A DNA stretch of 64,000 bases, taken from the NCBI GenBank assembly GCA_001443495.1, contig LDXR01000002.1, forward strand, positions 62,001 through 126,000. Reading direction: 5' to 3'. The notes under the pieces were generated by a model that saw nothing but the letters and a program-made list of their open reading frames with translations, was not told the DNA's origin and ran no database searches. The translations under genes were made by a program, and so were the position numbers. Below are positions 8,652 through 19,065 of this stretch, piece by piece; within the stretch, counting starts at the first letter, position 1; every line of letters starts with the position of its first letter. Source of the DNA: a candidate division NC10 bacterium CSP1-5. GTDB taxonomy: Bacteria > Methylomirabilota > Methylomirabilia > Methylomirabilales > CSP1-5.

Positions 8652-9890
8652 ATGGAAGTCATGGGAATGGTCCTCGCCGGGGGGCGAGGGGAGCGAATCT
8701 ATCCGCTGACCAAGGACCGGGCCAAGCCTGCGGTCCCCTTCGGCGGGAAGTACCGGATCATCGATTTCGTCCTGTCGAATTTCATTAACTCCGGCATCTA
8801 CGCGATTTACGTCCTCACCCAGTTCAAGGCCCAGTCGCTGATGGAGCACCTGCGTGAAGGCTGGCGCTTCTCGAGCGTCCTCCAGGAGCACTTCGTCATC
8901 CCGGTCCCCGCCCAGATGCAGATGGGGGATGACTGGTACCAGGGGACGGCCGATGCCGTCTATCAGAACATCCACCTGATCCAGCGGGGCGATCCCAAGA
9001 CCGTCGCCGTCTTCGGCGCCGATCACATCTATAAGATGAACATCCACCAAATGGTCGAGTACCACAGGGCCACGAGCGCCGAGGCCACGGTGGCGGTGGT
9101 CCCGGTGCGGCTCACGGAGGCCTCGCACTTCGGGGTCCTTGAGGTCGATCCCGCCTGGCGGATCGTGGGATTCGAGGAGAAGCCCCGCCAGCCGAGGGCG
9201 ATTCCGAACGAGCCGGAGTATGCGCTGGCCTCCATGGGCAACTATCTCTTCGACACCGAACTGCTCCTGAAGACTCTGCACGACGATGCGCAGCAATCGA
9301 CGAGCACCCATGACTTCGGCCGCGACATCATCCCCTCCCTCGTCGCGGGGGGGCGACGGGTGTACGCATACGATTTCCGCAAGAATCGGATCCCCACCCC
9401 CCTCAAGGGCGAGGAGCCGAGCTACTGGCGCGACGTCGGGACTCTTGATGCTTACTACGAGGCGAGCATGGATCTCCGGGCTGCCGATCCGTCCTTCAAC
9501 CTCTACAACCGAAGCTGGCCGATCCGCACCGTGAGCTACGGCGATCCACCCGCCAAGTTCGTCTTTGACGAGGAGGGACGTCGGGGGACCGCCCTGAACT
9601 CCATCGTGGCCGACGGGACCATCATCAGCGGGAGCCTGGTCCGCGGTTCTGTCATCAGTCCGAACGTCCGGATACACAGTTATTGCCTCATCGAGGACTC
9701 CGTGATCATGAACCGGGTGGTCATCGGCCGGGGCTGTCGGATTCGCCGGGCCATCATCGACAAGAACGTCCACGTGCCGCCGGGGACCGAGATCGGCTAT
9801 AACCTCGAGCTGGATCGGCAGCGGTATTCCGTCACGGAAAGCGGGATCGTCGTGATCCCTCGGGAGGAGGTCAAGACCCCCTGGCCGTAG
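8652..9890 (+). CDS. glgC: Glucose-1-phosphate adenylyltransferase (ADP-glucose pyrophosphorylase)
   Basis: Makes ADP-glucose from glucose-1-phosphate and ATP, the committed step of bacterial glycogen synthesis. 412 residues. The nucleotide loop [20 protein letters not shown], the [15 protein letters not shown] stretch, the FEEKP sugar-phosphate motif and the C-terminal left-handed beta-helix (repeated hexads such as [18 protein letters not shown]) are all present. The ATG follows GAGGGAGGGTCAGGG. It opens the plus-strand glucan cluster; its product can feed both GlgM (21.1 kb) and GlgA (37.3 kb). Allosteric effectors cannot be read from sequence. Confidence 0.96.
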   Translation: MEVMGMVLAGGRGERIYPLTKDRAKPAVPFGGKYRIIDFVLSNFINSGIYAIYVLTQFKAQSLMEHLREGWRFSSVLQEHFVIPVPAQMQMGDDWYQGTADAVYQNIHLIQRGDPKTVAVFGADHIYKMNIHQMVEYHRATSAEATVAVVPVRLTEASHFGVLEVDPAWRIVGFEEKPRQPRAIPNEPEYALASMGNYLFDTELLLKTLHDDAQQSTSTHDFGRDIIPSLVAGGRRVYAYDFRKNRIPTPLKGEEPSYWRDVGTLDAYYEASMDLRAADPSFNLYNRSWPIRTVSYGDPPAKFVFDEEGRRGTALNSIVADGTIISGSLVRGSVISPNVRIHSYCLIEDSVIMNRVVIGRGCRIRRAIIDKNVHVPPGTEIGYNLELDRQRYSVTESGIVVIPREEVKTPWP

Positions 9891-10094
9891 CGGCCGGGAA
9901 CCTGAGCGGGCCTCGCCCGGATCCCCGACGCGCAGCCCCGGCCGTGATTCCCCGCGGCCCGGTCGCCCCTCTTGCCCCCTCGCGCACTGCCGAGAACATT
10001 TCCTATCCGGTTGCCCTCGCGGTCGCACACGGTTGCTCCGCCCGCCGGATCGATCGGCGGGTCGGCGCAGGAGGGGAATCGCCGCGTTTCACCT

Positions 10095-10122
10095 TGACAG
10101 GGGCGAGAGGGGGATTATAGAA
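10095..10122 (+). promoter_or_regulatory. Sigma-70 promoter of tRNA-Val
   Basis: TTGACA at 10095-10100, 16-nt spacer, TATAGA at 10117-10122. Start of transcription expected near 10129, about 50 nt before the tRNA. The 290 bp between glgC and the tRNA hold nothing else I can identify. Confidence 0.65.
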
Positions 10123-10180
10123 GAGGGGAAGTCATTTGTCGGAAGCCGATTGCACGGGCGGGGTCCTCGGGGCGAGTGGG

Positions 10181-10255
10181 GGGCGAATAGCTCAGTGGGA
10201 GAGCACCTGCCTTACAAGCAGGGGGTCAGAGGTTCGAACCCTCTTTCGCCCACCA
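10181..10255 (+). tRNA. tRNA-Val (anticodon TAC)
   Basis: Full cloverleaf: acceptor arm GGGCGAA pairs with TTCGCCC at 10245-10251, D arm AGCTCAGTGGGAGAGC, anticodon stem CCTGC/GCAGG closing the loop CTTACAA with TAC at its centre, T loop TTCGAAC. The CCA end is encoded at 10253-10255. It lies between glgC and the small membrane protein genes, inside the glucan cluster. Confidence 0.95.
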
Positions 10256-10365
10256 GGCCAGTCAGGCTCCGCCTCCTTCGGTTGTCCTTTCGCTCGAAAG
10301 CCTGAGAGATCTGATCCCGATGACTATTCACCCGCTCTAAGAAGGATGGACAGGGAGGAGTGACC

Positions 10366-10608
10366 ATGGACGTCGTGAACCTCATTATCGCTGTGCTCGC
10401 CTTGGTGATCGCGATCCTCGCCTATATCCGCACAGGCGGTCTCGTCGATCTCCGCAGTCAGGTGAAGGCCGTGGGTCCTGCCACGGAGGCGCTTCGGACG
10501 AAGACCGCCGACGCGTTGGACCGACTGGAGGGGGTCGTGAGGGGATCAAGCGGGCCCCGCTCGCCCTCGGTTCCGGAAGAAGAGGAGAGGCAGGAGCGAA
10601 GAGGGTAG
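10366..10608 (+). CDS. Small single-pass membrane protein
   Basis: 80 residues: a hydrophobic N-terminal helix (VVNLIIAVLALVIAILAYI), then a polar region that looks helical (LRSQVKAVGPATEALRTKTA) and a charged Glu/Arg-rich tail. Probably anchored in the inner membrane with the tail in the cytoplasm. No family recognised. The ATG at 10366 is preceded by GGGAGGAG at good spacing; a GTG two codons earlier is possible. It sits 61 bp before another membrane-anchored coiled-coil protein and upstream of treS-mak, so a link to glucan metabolism is possible but unproven. Confidence 0.65.
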   Translation: MDVVNLIIAVLALVIAILAYIRTGGLVDLRSQVKAVGPATEALRTKTADALDRLEGVVRGSSGPRSPSVPEEEERQERRG

Positions 10609-10668
10609 ACCGCGTGATCACCCCAGTCCCGGACGAGGCTGCGTGCCTTTCACGCCGGAGGTGGAAGC

Positions 10669-11256
10669 ATGGGGAGCGCTGAAGAACGAGGAGGGTTGAG
10701 CAAGGCGTTTCGCGGTGTGGCGATCGGAGCTGTAGTTGTCTTCGCTGGCCTGGTGGCAGGATTCGGCGTCGGATATTACTTCCGCGATAAGAAGGTGCAG
10801 GAGCTGGAACAGCTCGTGGCAGGTCAAAAGGAGCAGCTCGCCTCGATGGAGAAGAAGGTCTTGGAGGCACAGAAGTCCCAGCTGGAGCGGGCGCTGGCGC
10901 GGGCGAAGTTGAACATAGGGTTTGAGGAACTGCTGGGCTCTCTGGCCGCAGCGCAGGCCGAAGTGGAACAGAGAAACTTCGGGAGGGCGATACAAAAGAT
11001 CGCGGCCGCGAAGGGCGCACTCACCGCGGTCAGCAATACACCTGGCCCTGTCAGCGAGGCGGTGGGGACCAAATTGGACGAGATCAAGGCAGGGCTCGAG
11101 CATCTGGACGTGAAGGTCCGGGACCAGATCAGCAGCCTGGCGAAGGATCTAGAGGCGGGTACGCTCCCCGGGGCCTCGTCAAAGGAAAGAGGCGCGCCTG
11201 GGACCGGCCCACGGAACGGAGGGGCAGCCGCAGGGCAGGAAAAGGAGGGGGGGTAG
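10669..11256 (+). CDS. Membrane-anchored coiled-coil protein of unknown function
   Basis: 195 residues. A short N-terminal arm is followed by one membrane helix (about residues 15-40, [19 protein letters not shown]), then a heptad-rich coiled coil ([20 protein letters not shown], residues 43-75), a helical region to about 160, and a low-complexity Gly/Ala/Lys tail. No known domain recognised. AGGTGGAAGC precedes the ATG. The gene ends 7 bp before treS-mak, so the two are almost surely co-transcribed. A scaffold or anchoring role for the glucan enzymes is only a guess. Confidence 0.7.
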   Translation: MGSAEERGGLSKAFRGVAIGAVVVFAGLVAGFGVGYYFRDKKVQELEQLVAGQKEQLASMEKKVLEAQKSQLERALARAKLNIGFEELLGSLAAAQAEVEQRNFGRAIQKIAAAKGALTAVSNTPGPVSEAVGTKLDEIKAGLEHLDVKVRDQISSLAKDLEAGTLPGASSKERGAPGTGPRNGGAAAGQEKEGG

Positions 11257-11263
11257 GCGCCCG

Positions 11264-14200
11264 ATGCGTCAGGCGAAGAACGCGTCCGCGATGCAGGGGG
11301 ATCCCCTCTGGTACAAGGATGCGATTATCTACGAAGTCCACGTCCGGGCCTTCTACGACAGTGACGGGGATGGGGTCGGGGACTTTCGTGGGCTGACCGA
11401 AAAGCTAGACTATATCCAGGATCTGGGGGTCACGGCCATCTGGCTTCTGCCCTTCTACCCGTCGCCCTTAAAGGACGACGGCTACGACATCGCCGACTAC
11501 ACGGACGTTCACCCCGCCTACGGAACCCTCCACGACTTCCAGGTCTTTCTCCGGGAGGCCCACCGACGGAACCTCCGAGTGATCACCGAGCTGGTCCTGA
11601 ATCACACCTCGGACCGGCACCCATGGTTTCAGAAGGCCCGCCGGGCCAAGCCGGGAAGCCGCTTGCGCGACTTCTACGTGTGGAGCGACACGCCGGAGAC
11701 GTATAAAGACGCACGCCTTATCTTCAAGGACTTCGAAACCTCCAACTGGGCCTGGGATCCCGTGGCGCGGGCGTATTACTGGCATCGGTTCTACTCGCAC
11801 CAGCCAGACCTCAACTATGAGAACCCCTCGGTCCGGCGCGCCATCCTGCACGTGCTGGATTTTTGGCTCGGGATGGGGGTGGACGGGCTTCGGCTGGACG
11901 CCGTGCCCTATCTCTACGAGCGGGACGGGACGAGCTGCGAGAACCTGCCCGAGACACACGCCTTCCTGAAAAAGGTCCGCCGCTCGGTGGACGAAAAGTT
12001 CCAGGACCGCATGCTGGTGGCCGAGGCGAATCAGTGGCCCGAGGACGCCGTGGCGTACTTCGGCGACGGGGACGAATGCCACATGGCCTTTCACTTCCCG
12101 GTGATGCCGCGCCTCTTCATGGCGATCCGCACGGAGGATCGTTTCCCCATCGTCGAGATCCTCCACCAGACCCCCGCCATCCCCGAGCCATGCCAGTGGG
12201 CACTCTTCCTCAGGAACCACGACGAACTCACGCTGGAGATGGTGACCGATGAGGACCGGGATTACATGTACCGGGTCTACGCGCAGGATCCGCAAGCCCG
12301 GATCAACCTGGGCATCCGCCGGCGACTGGCACCGCTCCTCGGCAATCATCATAGAAGGATCGAGCTGATGAACGGCCTCCTCCTCTCCCTGCCGGGGACG
12401 CCGGTCATCTACTACGGGGATGAGATCGGCATGGGGGACAACATCTACCTGGGCGACCGGAACGGGGTTCGGACGCCGATGCAGTGGAGCGCCGACCGGA
12501 ACGCCGGATTCTCCCGGGCCAATCCCCAACGGCTGTACCTGCCGATCATCATCGACCCCGAATATCACTACGAGGCGGTCAACGTGGAGGCCCAGCAGAC
12601 CAACCCCCACTCGCGCCTCTGGTGGATGAGGCGCGTGATCGCGCTCCGGAAGCGCTTCAAGGCCTTCGGGCACGGCAGCCTCGAGTTCCTGCATCCGGAG
12701 AACCGAAAGGTGTTGGCCTTTCTCCGACGCTACCGGGATGAGTGCATCCTGGTCCTGGCCAATCTTTCGCGCTTCGTCCACTGCGTGGAGCTGGACCTGT
12801 CGGCCTTCAAGGGAATGGTCCCCGTCGAGATGTTCGGCCGGACGGAGTTCCCGCGCATCGGGGAACAGCCCTATTTCTTCACCCTGGGCCCCCACACCTT
12901 TTACTGGTTCGCGCTCGAGCCGCTGCGGCCCGGGGTCGAGGTCGCGACCGCGCCCGAGGAGGTCAGGCTTCCCACCCTCACCGTGACGGGCGGTGCCTGG
13001 GATGCGGTTTTCCGGGACGAGGCGAAGATCGCGCTCGAGGAGGTCCTGCCGGCTTATTTCAAGAGGAGCCGCTGGTTCGGCGGCAAGGCCCGCCAGGTGA
13101 AGACCGCGAAGGTTCTCGACACCGTGGTCGTCCCCTCAGCGCCCCGGGGCGCCGTGCTCGCCATGGTCGAAATCCGATATACCGAGGGAGAGCCGGAGCT
13201 GTACGCCCTCCCCCTCACGTGTGGGGCAGGGGAAACGGCGGCGCAGGAACTCGGTCCTTACGCGGCCATTGCCCGTCTCCGATTGACCAAGGACGGCCGG
13301 CACGAAGACGGGATCCTCTTCGACGCGTTGTGGGACAAGGGCTTCTGCCTGGCGCTCCTGGAGGCCGTCGCCCGGCGCCGTCACCTGAGGGGGGCATTCG
13401 GGGAGCTGCTGGCGTCGCCGACGCAGGCGTTCCGGAGAATACGGGGGCCGGCAGAGACCCAGCTCGAACCGGCGATCATGAAGGCGGAGCAGAGCAACAC
13501 GTCGGTCGTGTACGGCGACCGACTGGTTTTGAAAATGTTCCGGCGTCTCGATCAGGGCATCAACCCCGACCTGGAGATCGGGCGGTTTCTGACCGAGCGG
13601 GCCGCGTTCGCCCATATCCCGCCCGTGGCGGGTGCCCTGGAATACCGGCGGGGCCGGAGCGAACCGATCACGGTCGCGGTCCTGGAGGCCTTTATCCCGA
13701 ACCAGGGCGACGCGTGGCGGTACACCCTGGACGCCCTCGGGAGCTACTTCGAGCGGGCCTTGGCCTCTTCCGAGATGCAGGTGGCGACCCTGCCGAAAGA
13801 ACCGCTCCTCAGCCTCTGCGAGCAGGACCCGCCCCCGCTGCTTCGAGAGATCAGCGGCCCCTACCTGGCATCGGCCGAGCTCTTGGGTCGCCGGACCGCT
13901 GAACTCCACGTGGCCCTCTCTCAAGAATCGGAGGACGCGGCCTTCGCCCCCGAACCTATGACCGACTTCTACCGGCAATCCCTCTATCACGCGCTGCTCG
14001 GCGCGACCGACCGGGCCTTCCAACTCCTCCGTCAACGTCTGAAGGAGATGCCCAGGGGCCTCCAGGCGGACGCCAAGAGGGTCCTCGATCTCCACGGGGA
14101 GATCCGCAAGCGCTTCCGGCAGATCCGCGACCGTAAGATCACCGCGATGCGCATCCGCGGCCACGGCGACTATCATCTCGGGCAGGTCCTCTACACGGGG

Positions 14201-14626
14201 AAGGATTTCGTCATCATCGACTTCGAAGGGGAGCCGGCGCGACCTCTGAGTGAGCGCAGGCTGAAACGCTCGGCCCTCAGGGACGTGGCCGGAATGCTCC
14301 GTTCGTTCCGCTATGCGACCCGTGTCGCCCTGGTGGAGCAGGCGGCGACCGGGCTCATCCATTCGCGCCCCGAGGCCATCGCCGGCCTGGAGGTGTGGGG
14401 TCGGCTCTGGACCCTTTGGGTCTCCGCTGTCTTCCTCAAGGCATACCTCGCCGTCGCAGGCGGGACGCCACTTATCCCCCGGAACCGGGGGGAGCTCCAG
14501 GTGCTCCTCGATGCCTTCCTCCTGGAGAAGGCCGTGTATGAGCTGGCCTACGAGTTGAACAACCGGCCGGACTGGGTGCGGATCCCCATCCAGGGCATCC
14601 TGGAATTGCTGGAAGGTGAGGGATGA
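11264..14626 (+). CDS. treS: Trehalose synthase / maltokinase fusion (TreS-Mak)
   Basis: 1120-residue bifunctional enzyme. Residues 1-560 are a GH13 trehalose synthase (maltose to trehalose isomerase): [18 protein letters not shown] start, [19 protein letters not shown] with the nucleophile Asp, [11 protein letters not shown] with the acid Glu, [11 protein letters not shown] with the third Asp. Residues about 600-1115 are a maltokinase with the kinase-like catalytic segment [17 protein letters not shown] and [12 protein letters not shown]. Together they turn trehalose into maltose-1-phosphate, the donor for GlgE. In mycobacteria TreS and Mak are separate partners; here they are one chain, as in several other bacteria. 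The next gene overlaps the stop by 4 nt (ATGA), which points to coupled translation. Confidence 0.95.
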   Translation: MRQAKNASAMQGDPLWYKDAIIYEVHVRAFYDSDGDGVGDFRGLTEKLDYIQDLGVTAIWLLPFYPSPLKDDGYDIADYTDVHPAYGTLHDFQVFLREAHRRNLRVITELVLNHTSDRHPWFQKARRAKPGSRLRDFYVWSDTPETYKDARLIFKDFETSNWAWDPVARAYYWHRFYSHQPDLNYENPSVRRAILHVLDFWLGMGVDGLRLDAVPYLYERDGTSCENLPETHAFLKKVRRSVDEKFQDRMLVAEANQWPEDAVAYFGDGDECHMAFHFPVMPRLFMAIRTEDRFPIVEILHQTPAIPEPCQWALFLRNHDELTLEMVTDEDRDYMYRVYAQDPQARINLGIRRRLAPLLGNHHRRIELMNGLLLSLPGTPVIYYGDEIGMGDNIYLGDRNGVRTPMQWSADRNAGFSRANPQRLYLPIIIDPEYHYEAVNVEAQQTNPHSRLWWMRRVIALRKRFKAFGHGSLEFLHPENRKVLAFLRRYRDECILVLANLSRFVHCVELDLSAFKGMVPVEMFGRTEFPRIGEQPYFFTLGPHTFYWFALEPLRPGVEVATAPEEVRLPTLTVTGGAWDAVFRDEAKIALEEVLPAYFKRSRWFGGKARQVKTAKVLDTVVVPSAPRGAVLAMVEIRYTEGEPELYALPLTCGAGETAAQELGPYAAIARLRLTKDGRHEDGILFDALWDKGFCLALLEAVARRRHLRGAFGELLASPTQAFRRIRGPAETQLEPAIMKAEQSNTSVVYGDRLVLKMFRRLDQGINPDLEIGRFLTERAAFAHIPPVAGALEYRRGRSEPITVAVLEAFIPNQGDAWRYTLDALGSYFERALASSEMQVATLPKEPLLSLCEQDPPPLLREISGPYLASAELLGRRTAELHVALSQESEDAAFAPEPMTDFYRQSLYHALLGATDRAFQLLRQRLKEMPRGLQADAKRVLDLHGEIRKRFRQIRDRKITAMRIRGHGDYHLGQVLYTGKDFVIIDFEGEPARPLSERRLKRSALRDVAGMLRSFRYATRVALVEQAATGLIHSRPEAIAGLEVWGRLWTLWVSAVFLKAYLAVAGGTPLIPRNRGELQVLLDAFLLEKAVYELAYELNNRPDWVRIPIQGILELLEGEG

Positions 14627-17010
14627 GGCGGGCGGCATCCCCGCACGGGGCGCCGCTCCGTGCGCTCGCCCGCCTGTACGGGGTGCAGACGGCGTACGAC
14701 GACGTCGCCCGTCGTCGGAGACCGGCCTCACCGGAAGCCCTTCGCCTGGTGCTCAGGGCGCTGGGAGCGCCCCTTGAGTCTTTTCACGACGCTACAGCGG
14801 CCCTCCGGGAGCGCCGGGAGAGCCTGTGGAAGCGCGGGGTAGAGCCGGTCACCGTGGCCTGGGAGGGAGGGCCTGCCGCCCTCGAACTTCGCCTGCCCGC
14901 CGATCAGGCGAGAGGCCCCGTGGCGTGCCACCTCCGGCTCGAGTCCGGAGACGTCAAGAAGTGGGCCGTGCACTCGGCTCGGTTGGCGTCGGCAGGGGCG
15001 GTCGAAGTGGAGGGCAAGCGCTATGTGGGTAAGAGGCTTCCCCTTCCTCATCGGCTGCCCTGGGGATATCATCGATTGACGCTGGAAACCCATGGGAGGC
15101 TCTTCAATTCCATGATCATCTCTGGCCCCCTGCGGGCGTATGCCTCTCATGAAGACTCCGCGAGAAGGCTCTGGGGCGTCTTCCTTCCCCTGTATGCCCT
15201 TCACTCCGGGCGGAGTTGGGGGGGTGGCGATTTTACCGATCTTGAGGACTTGGTGGAGTGGGTGGCCGGTCTGGGGGGGAGCGTGGTGGCGACGCTACCG
15301 CTCCTCGCGTCGTTCCTGGACGAGCCCTGCGATCCGAGTCCGTACACCCCGGCCAGCCGCCTCTTCTGGAACGAGTTTTATCTGGACGTGGCGCGAATTC
15401 CGGAACTGAAGGACTGCCCACCCGCCCAGGCCCTCATGGCGTCAGGCGGAGTTCAGCGGGAGCTCGAGGCATTGCGCGCCTCGCCCGTGGTGGACTACCG
15501 CCGTCAGATGGCGGTGAAACGCCGGGTGCTCGAGGAGCTCGCGCGATCGTTCTTTCTCGATGCGTCCGGATGGTCGGCCGATTTTCGGCGGTTCCTCGCG
15601 GCCCATCCTGAGGTCGAGGACTACGCTCGCTTCCGGGCCACGGGCGAGCGACAGCGCGCCCCCTGGCCGTCGTGGTCTCGGCCCCTCTGTGACGGCGTCC
15701 TCACGGAGGGAGATTATGACGAGCGGGCCAGGCGCTACCACCTCTACGTCCAGTGGGTGGCCCGTGAGCAGATCCGGGTCCTCTCGGAGCATTCAACGCG
15801 CGCGGGCGTGAACCTCTATCTCGATCTTCCCCTCGGGGTTCATCCGCATAGCTACGACGTCTGGCGGGAACGGGAGGCGTTTGTCCTGGGCGTGTCCGGG
15901 GGTGCCCCTCCGGACGTCGTCTTCACCCAGGGGCAGGATTGGGGCTTTCCGCCGCTCCATCCTGAGGCGATCCGGGAGCAGGGATACCGGTACGTTATCG
16001 CCTACCTCCGACATCAACTCCAGCACACCACCCTCCTTCGAATCGATCATGTGATGGGGCTTCATCGCCTCTTCTGGATCCCGAAGGGGTTGGAGGCGCG
16101 CGACGGGGTGTATGTGCGCTATCCTGCCGAGGAGCTGTACGCAATCTTCTGTCTCGAATCCCATAGGCACCGGGCGTCGATTGTCGGTGAGAACCTCGGG
16201 ACCGTCCCCGCGTATGTAAATTCGGCCATGGCGCGACACAACCTGCACCGGATGTACGTGCTGCAGTACGAGCTGGATCCCGGTCCGCGCCAGGTCCTTC
16301 GAGCCGTCTCTCACGATGCGGTGGCGAGCCTCAACACGCACGATATGCCCCCTTTTGCCGCGTACTGGGAGGGACTGGACATCGTGGACCGGCTCCGGCT
16401 GGGGCTCCTGGATCCATCGGGCGCGCGGATCGAGCAGGAGAACCGGCGGTCACTTCGGCCCGCCCTCGAGCGCTTCCTCGAGCGTCAGGGATGGCTCACG
16501 GGGGATTCACCGGGCTTGGCACCCCTCCTCCAGGCGTGCTTGCGCTTCTTGAGCGCGAGCCCGGCCCGAGTAGTCTTGGTGAACCTGGAGGATCTGTGGC
16601 TCGAGAGAGAGTCCCAGAACGTCCCCGGCACCAGTGAAGAACGGCTCAACTGGCAACGCAAGACCCACCACAGCCTTGGGGCGTTTCGCGAGATGCCGGC
16701 CGTGGTTGATCCGCTATGCGGCGTCAACGATCTGCGGCAGGGGATGACGAAAGCCAAACCGGTCACCTTTCGGTGGACGGTTACAACAGCGAATACCGTC
16801 ACCGTTGCGGGGGACTTCAACAATTGGGACCCCCATGCCTACTCGCTCAAAAAGGGGAAGGACGGCACGTGGAGGGTAAGCCTCCATCTCAAGCCTGGCC
16901 GGTACGAGTATATGTTCGTTGTTGACGGGGACTGGAGGGAAGACCCGCTCAACCCGAACAGGGTGCCAAACCCTCATGGAGGCTTCAACTCGGTCTTCGA
17001 CGTGGCGTGA
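14623..17010 (+). CDS. malQ: 4-alpha-glucanotransferase (amylomaltase) with C-terminal CBM48
   Basis: GH77 enzyme that moves maltodextrin segments between glucans. The catalytic region, residues about 170-690, has [19 protein letters not shown], the nucleophile Asp in [15 protein letters not shown], the acid Glu in [12 protein letters not shown] and the third Asp in [15 protein letters not shown]. After a linker comes a starch-binding domain of the AMPK/CBM48 type at about residues 712-795 ([22 protein letters not shown]). A CBM48 at the C-terminus of MalQ is not the usual layout. 795 residues. The ATG overlaps the treS-mak stop, and the stop in turn overlaps the possible GTG start of glgB. 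Confidence 0.93.
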   Translation: MRRAASPHGAPLRALARLYGVQTAYDDVARRRRPASPEALRLVLRALGAPLESFHDATAALRERRESLWKRGVEPVTVAWEGGPAALELRLPADQARGPVACHLRLESGDVKKWAVHSARLASAGAVEVEGKRYVGKRLPLPHRLPWGYHRLTLETHGRLFNSMIISGPLRAYASHEDSARRLWGVFLPLYALHSGRSWGGGDFTDLEDLVEWVAGLGGSVVATLPLLASFLDEPCDPSPYTPASRLFWNEFYLDVARIPELKDCPPAQALMASGGVQRELEALRASPVVDYRRQMAVKRRVLEELARSFFLDASGWSADFRRFLAAHPEVEDYARFRATGERQRAPWPSWSRPLCDGVLTEGDYDERARRYHLYVQWVAREQIRVLSEHSTRAGVNLYLDLPLGVHPHSYDVWREREAFVLGVSGGAPPDVVFTQGQDWGFPPLHPEAIREQGYRYVIAYLRHQLQHTTLLRIDHVMGLHRLFWIPKGLEARDGVYVRYPAEELYAIFCLESHRHRASIVGENLGTVPAYVNSAMARHNLHRMYVLQYELDPGPRQVLRAVSHDAVASLNTHDMPPFAAYWEGLDIVDRLRLGLLDPSGARIEQENRRSLRPALERFLERQGWLTGDSPGLAPLLQACLRFLSASPARVVLVNLEDLWLERESQNVPGTSEERLNWQRKTHHSLGAFREMPAVVDPLCGVNDLRQGMTKAKPVTFRWTVTTANTVTVAGDFNNWDPHAYSLKKGKDGTWRVSLHLKPGRYEYMFVVDGDWREDPLNPNRVPNPHGGFNSVFDVA

Positions 17011-19007
17011 GGGAGGCGATCTTGGTCAGAGAGGATAAGGGCACGATGGCCGACGGGAGAGGGCCGACGGGACAGCCTCAGGCAGAGGCACAGCCCCGGT
17101 CGGTCGTGCATGACGTCACTCGTCTCTCCGAGGATGATCTCTACCTTTTTAATCAGGGGAGCCACTTCCGCCTGTACGAGAAGCTCGGGGCCCACCTCAT
17201 GACGGCGGAGGGAACCGACGGGACCTATTTTGCCGTCTGGGCCCCCGATGCCGAGCAGGTGTGCGTGGCGGGGACCTTTAATGATTGGGACAAGACGAGC
17301 CACGCGCTGCGCCCCCGGGGGACGTCGGGAATCTGGGAAGGTTTCGTCCCCGCCGTGGGTCAGGGGACCCTGTACAAGCACCACATCATCTCCCGGCACC
17401 ACGGCTACCGGGTCGATAAGACAGATCCCTTCTCGGTCTTCAATGAGATCCCTCCCAAGATGGCCTCCATCGTCTGGAATCTGGAGTACCCGTGGGACGA
17501 CCAGGAATGGATGGCGGCGCGACGGCAGCGCAACGCCCTGGACGCGCCGATCGCCATATACGAGGTGCACCTCGGGTCCTGGCGGCGGGTGGCCGAAGAG
17601 GGGAACCGCTCCCTGAGTTACCGGGAGATGGCCCCCATCCTGGCGGAATACGTGCAGCGGATGGGCTTCACACATGTGGAGTTCCTCCCGGTCATGGACC
17701 ACCCCTTCTTCGGCTCGTGGGGCTACCAGACCACGGGATACTTCGCCCCCTCCGGCAACTACGGGACCCCCCAGGACCTGATGTACCTGATCGATTATCT
17801 GCACCAGTACGGCATCGGCGTCATCTTGGACTGGGTGCCTTCCCACTTTCCTACCGACGAGCACGGGCTCGGCTACTTTGATGGGACCCACCTCTACGAG
17901 CATGCCGATCCGCGGCAGGGGATTCACGCCGACTGGAACACCTTTGTCTTCAACTATGGCCGGAACGAAGTGCGCAGCTTCATTATATCGAGCGCGCTCT
18001 TCTGGCTGGAGAAGTATCACGCCGACGGGCTGCGGGTGGATGCGGTCGCCTCCATGCTCTATCTCGATTACTCCCGAAAGGAGGGGGAGTGGACCCCCAA
18101 CGAGTACGGGGGGCGCGAGAACCTCGAGGCCATCGCGTTTCTCCGGCGGTTTAACGAAGAGGTCTACAGGGGCTATCCGGACGTACAGACCGTCGCGGAG
18201 GAGTCCACTGCGTGGCCCATGGTCTCCCGGCCGACCTATGTGGGAGGGCTGGGGTTCGGCCTGAAGTGGGACATGGGGTGGATGCACGACACCCTCGAGT
18301 ACATGTCGCAGGACGCCCTCTTCCGGAGGTACCATCACAACAAGCTGACCTTTCGGATGCTGTACGCCTTTCACGAGAACTTCGTTCTGCCTCTCTCCCA
18401 CGACGAGGTGGTGTATGGCAAGGGTTCGCTTCTGGGAAAGATGCCCGGGGATGATTGGCAAAAGTTCGCCAATCTGCGGTTGCTGTTCGGGTACATGTAC
18501 GCTCAGCCGGCCAAGAAGCTGCTTTTCATGGGGGGCGAGTTCGGCCAGCGGCAGGAGTGGGCCCACGATGACAGCCTGCAGTGGGACCTGCTCCAGTATG
18601 CCCCGCACGCCGGCCTGCGACGATGGGTGACGGAGCTGAACCGGCTGTATCGGGGCGAACCGGCGCTCCACGAGCTCGACTGCCACCCGCTCGGCTTCGA
18701 GTGGATCGATTGTCACGACGCGTCGTCGAGCGTGGTCAGCTTGATCCGGAAGGGGAAGTCCACGGACGACGTCGTGCTCGTTGCCTGCAACTTCACGCCG
18801 GTTCCCCGACATAACTATCGGGTCGGCGCCCCGCGCGGGGGATTCTGGCGGGAGATCTTGAACAGCGACGCGAGGGACTACGGGGGGAGCGGCCAGGGGA
18901 ACCTGGGGGGGGTTGAGGCAGTTCCGATCGGCCTGCACGGGCGGCCGTACTCCCTGACGCTGACGCTCCCCCCCCTCGCCGCCGTCTTTTTCAAGCACGC
19001 GCGGTAG
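17007..19007 (+). CDS. glgB: 1,4-alpha-glucan branching enzyme
   Basis: GH13 enzyme that makes alpha-1,6 branches. An N-terminal CBM48 ([20 protein letters not shown]) precedes the barrel. Catalytic residues: Asp in [16 protein letters not shown], Glu in [10 protein letters not shown], Asp in [15 protein letters not shown]. The family motif [17 protein letters not shown] is present. The long form starts at a GTG that overlaps the malQ stop (GTGA) without its own Shine-Dalgarno; the ATG at 17046 has GAGAGGA upstream and is an equal candidate. 666 or 653 residues, normal length. Acts on chains made by GlgE and GlgA. Confidence 0.95.
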   Translation: MREAILVREDKGTMADGRGPTGQPQAEAQPRSVVHDVTRLSEDDLYLFNQGSHFRLYEKLGAHLMTAEGTDGTYFAVWAPDAEQVCVAGTFNDWDKTSHALRPRGTSGIWEGFVPAVGQGTLYKHHIISRHHGYRVDKTDPFSVFNEIPPKMASIVWNLEYPWDDQEWMAARRQRNALDAPIAIYEVHLGSWRRVAEEGNRSLSYREMAPILAEYVQRMGFTHVEFLPVMDHPFFGSWGYQTTGYFAPSGNYGTPQDLMYLIDYLHQYGIGVILDWVPSHFPTDEHGLGYFDGTHLYEHADPRQGIHADWNTFVFNYGRNEVRSFIISSALFWLEKYHADGLRVDAVASMLYLDYSRKEGEWTPNEYGGRENLEAIAFLRRFNEEVYRGYPDVQTVAEESTAWPMVSRPTYVGGLGFGLKWDMGWMHDTLEYMSQDALFRRYHHNKLTFRMLYAFHENFVLPLSHDEVVYGKGSLLGKMPGDDWQKFANLRLLFGYMYAQPAKKLLFMGGEFGQRQEWAHDDSLQWDLLQYAPHAGLRRWVTELNRLYRGEPALHELDCHPLGFEWIDCHDASSSVVSLIRKGKSTDDVVLVACNFTPVPRHNYRVGAPRGGFWREILNSDARDYGGSGQGNLGGVEAVPIGLHGRPYSLTLTLPPLAAVFFKHAR

Positions 19008-19065
19008 CGGCTGTCAGTCAGCATTTTCCCGTCGCTTTGCTTTCGGGGCCTTCCAACGAGGGCGG

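Noticed and set aside
13136-14731. 531-codon minus-strand frame over treS-mak
   Set aside because: Antisense shadow of the maltokinase region.
16974-18998. 674-codon minus-strand frame over glgB
   Set aside because: Mirror of glgB codon bias; no ribosome site or recognisable domain.
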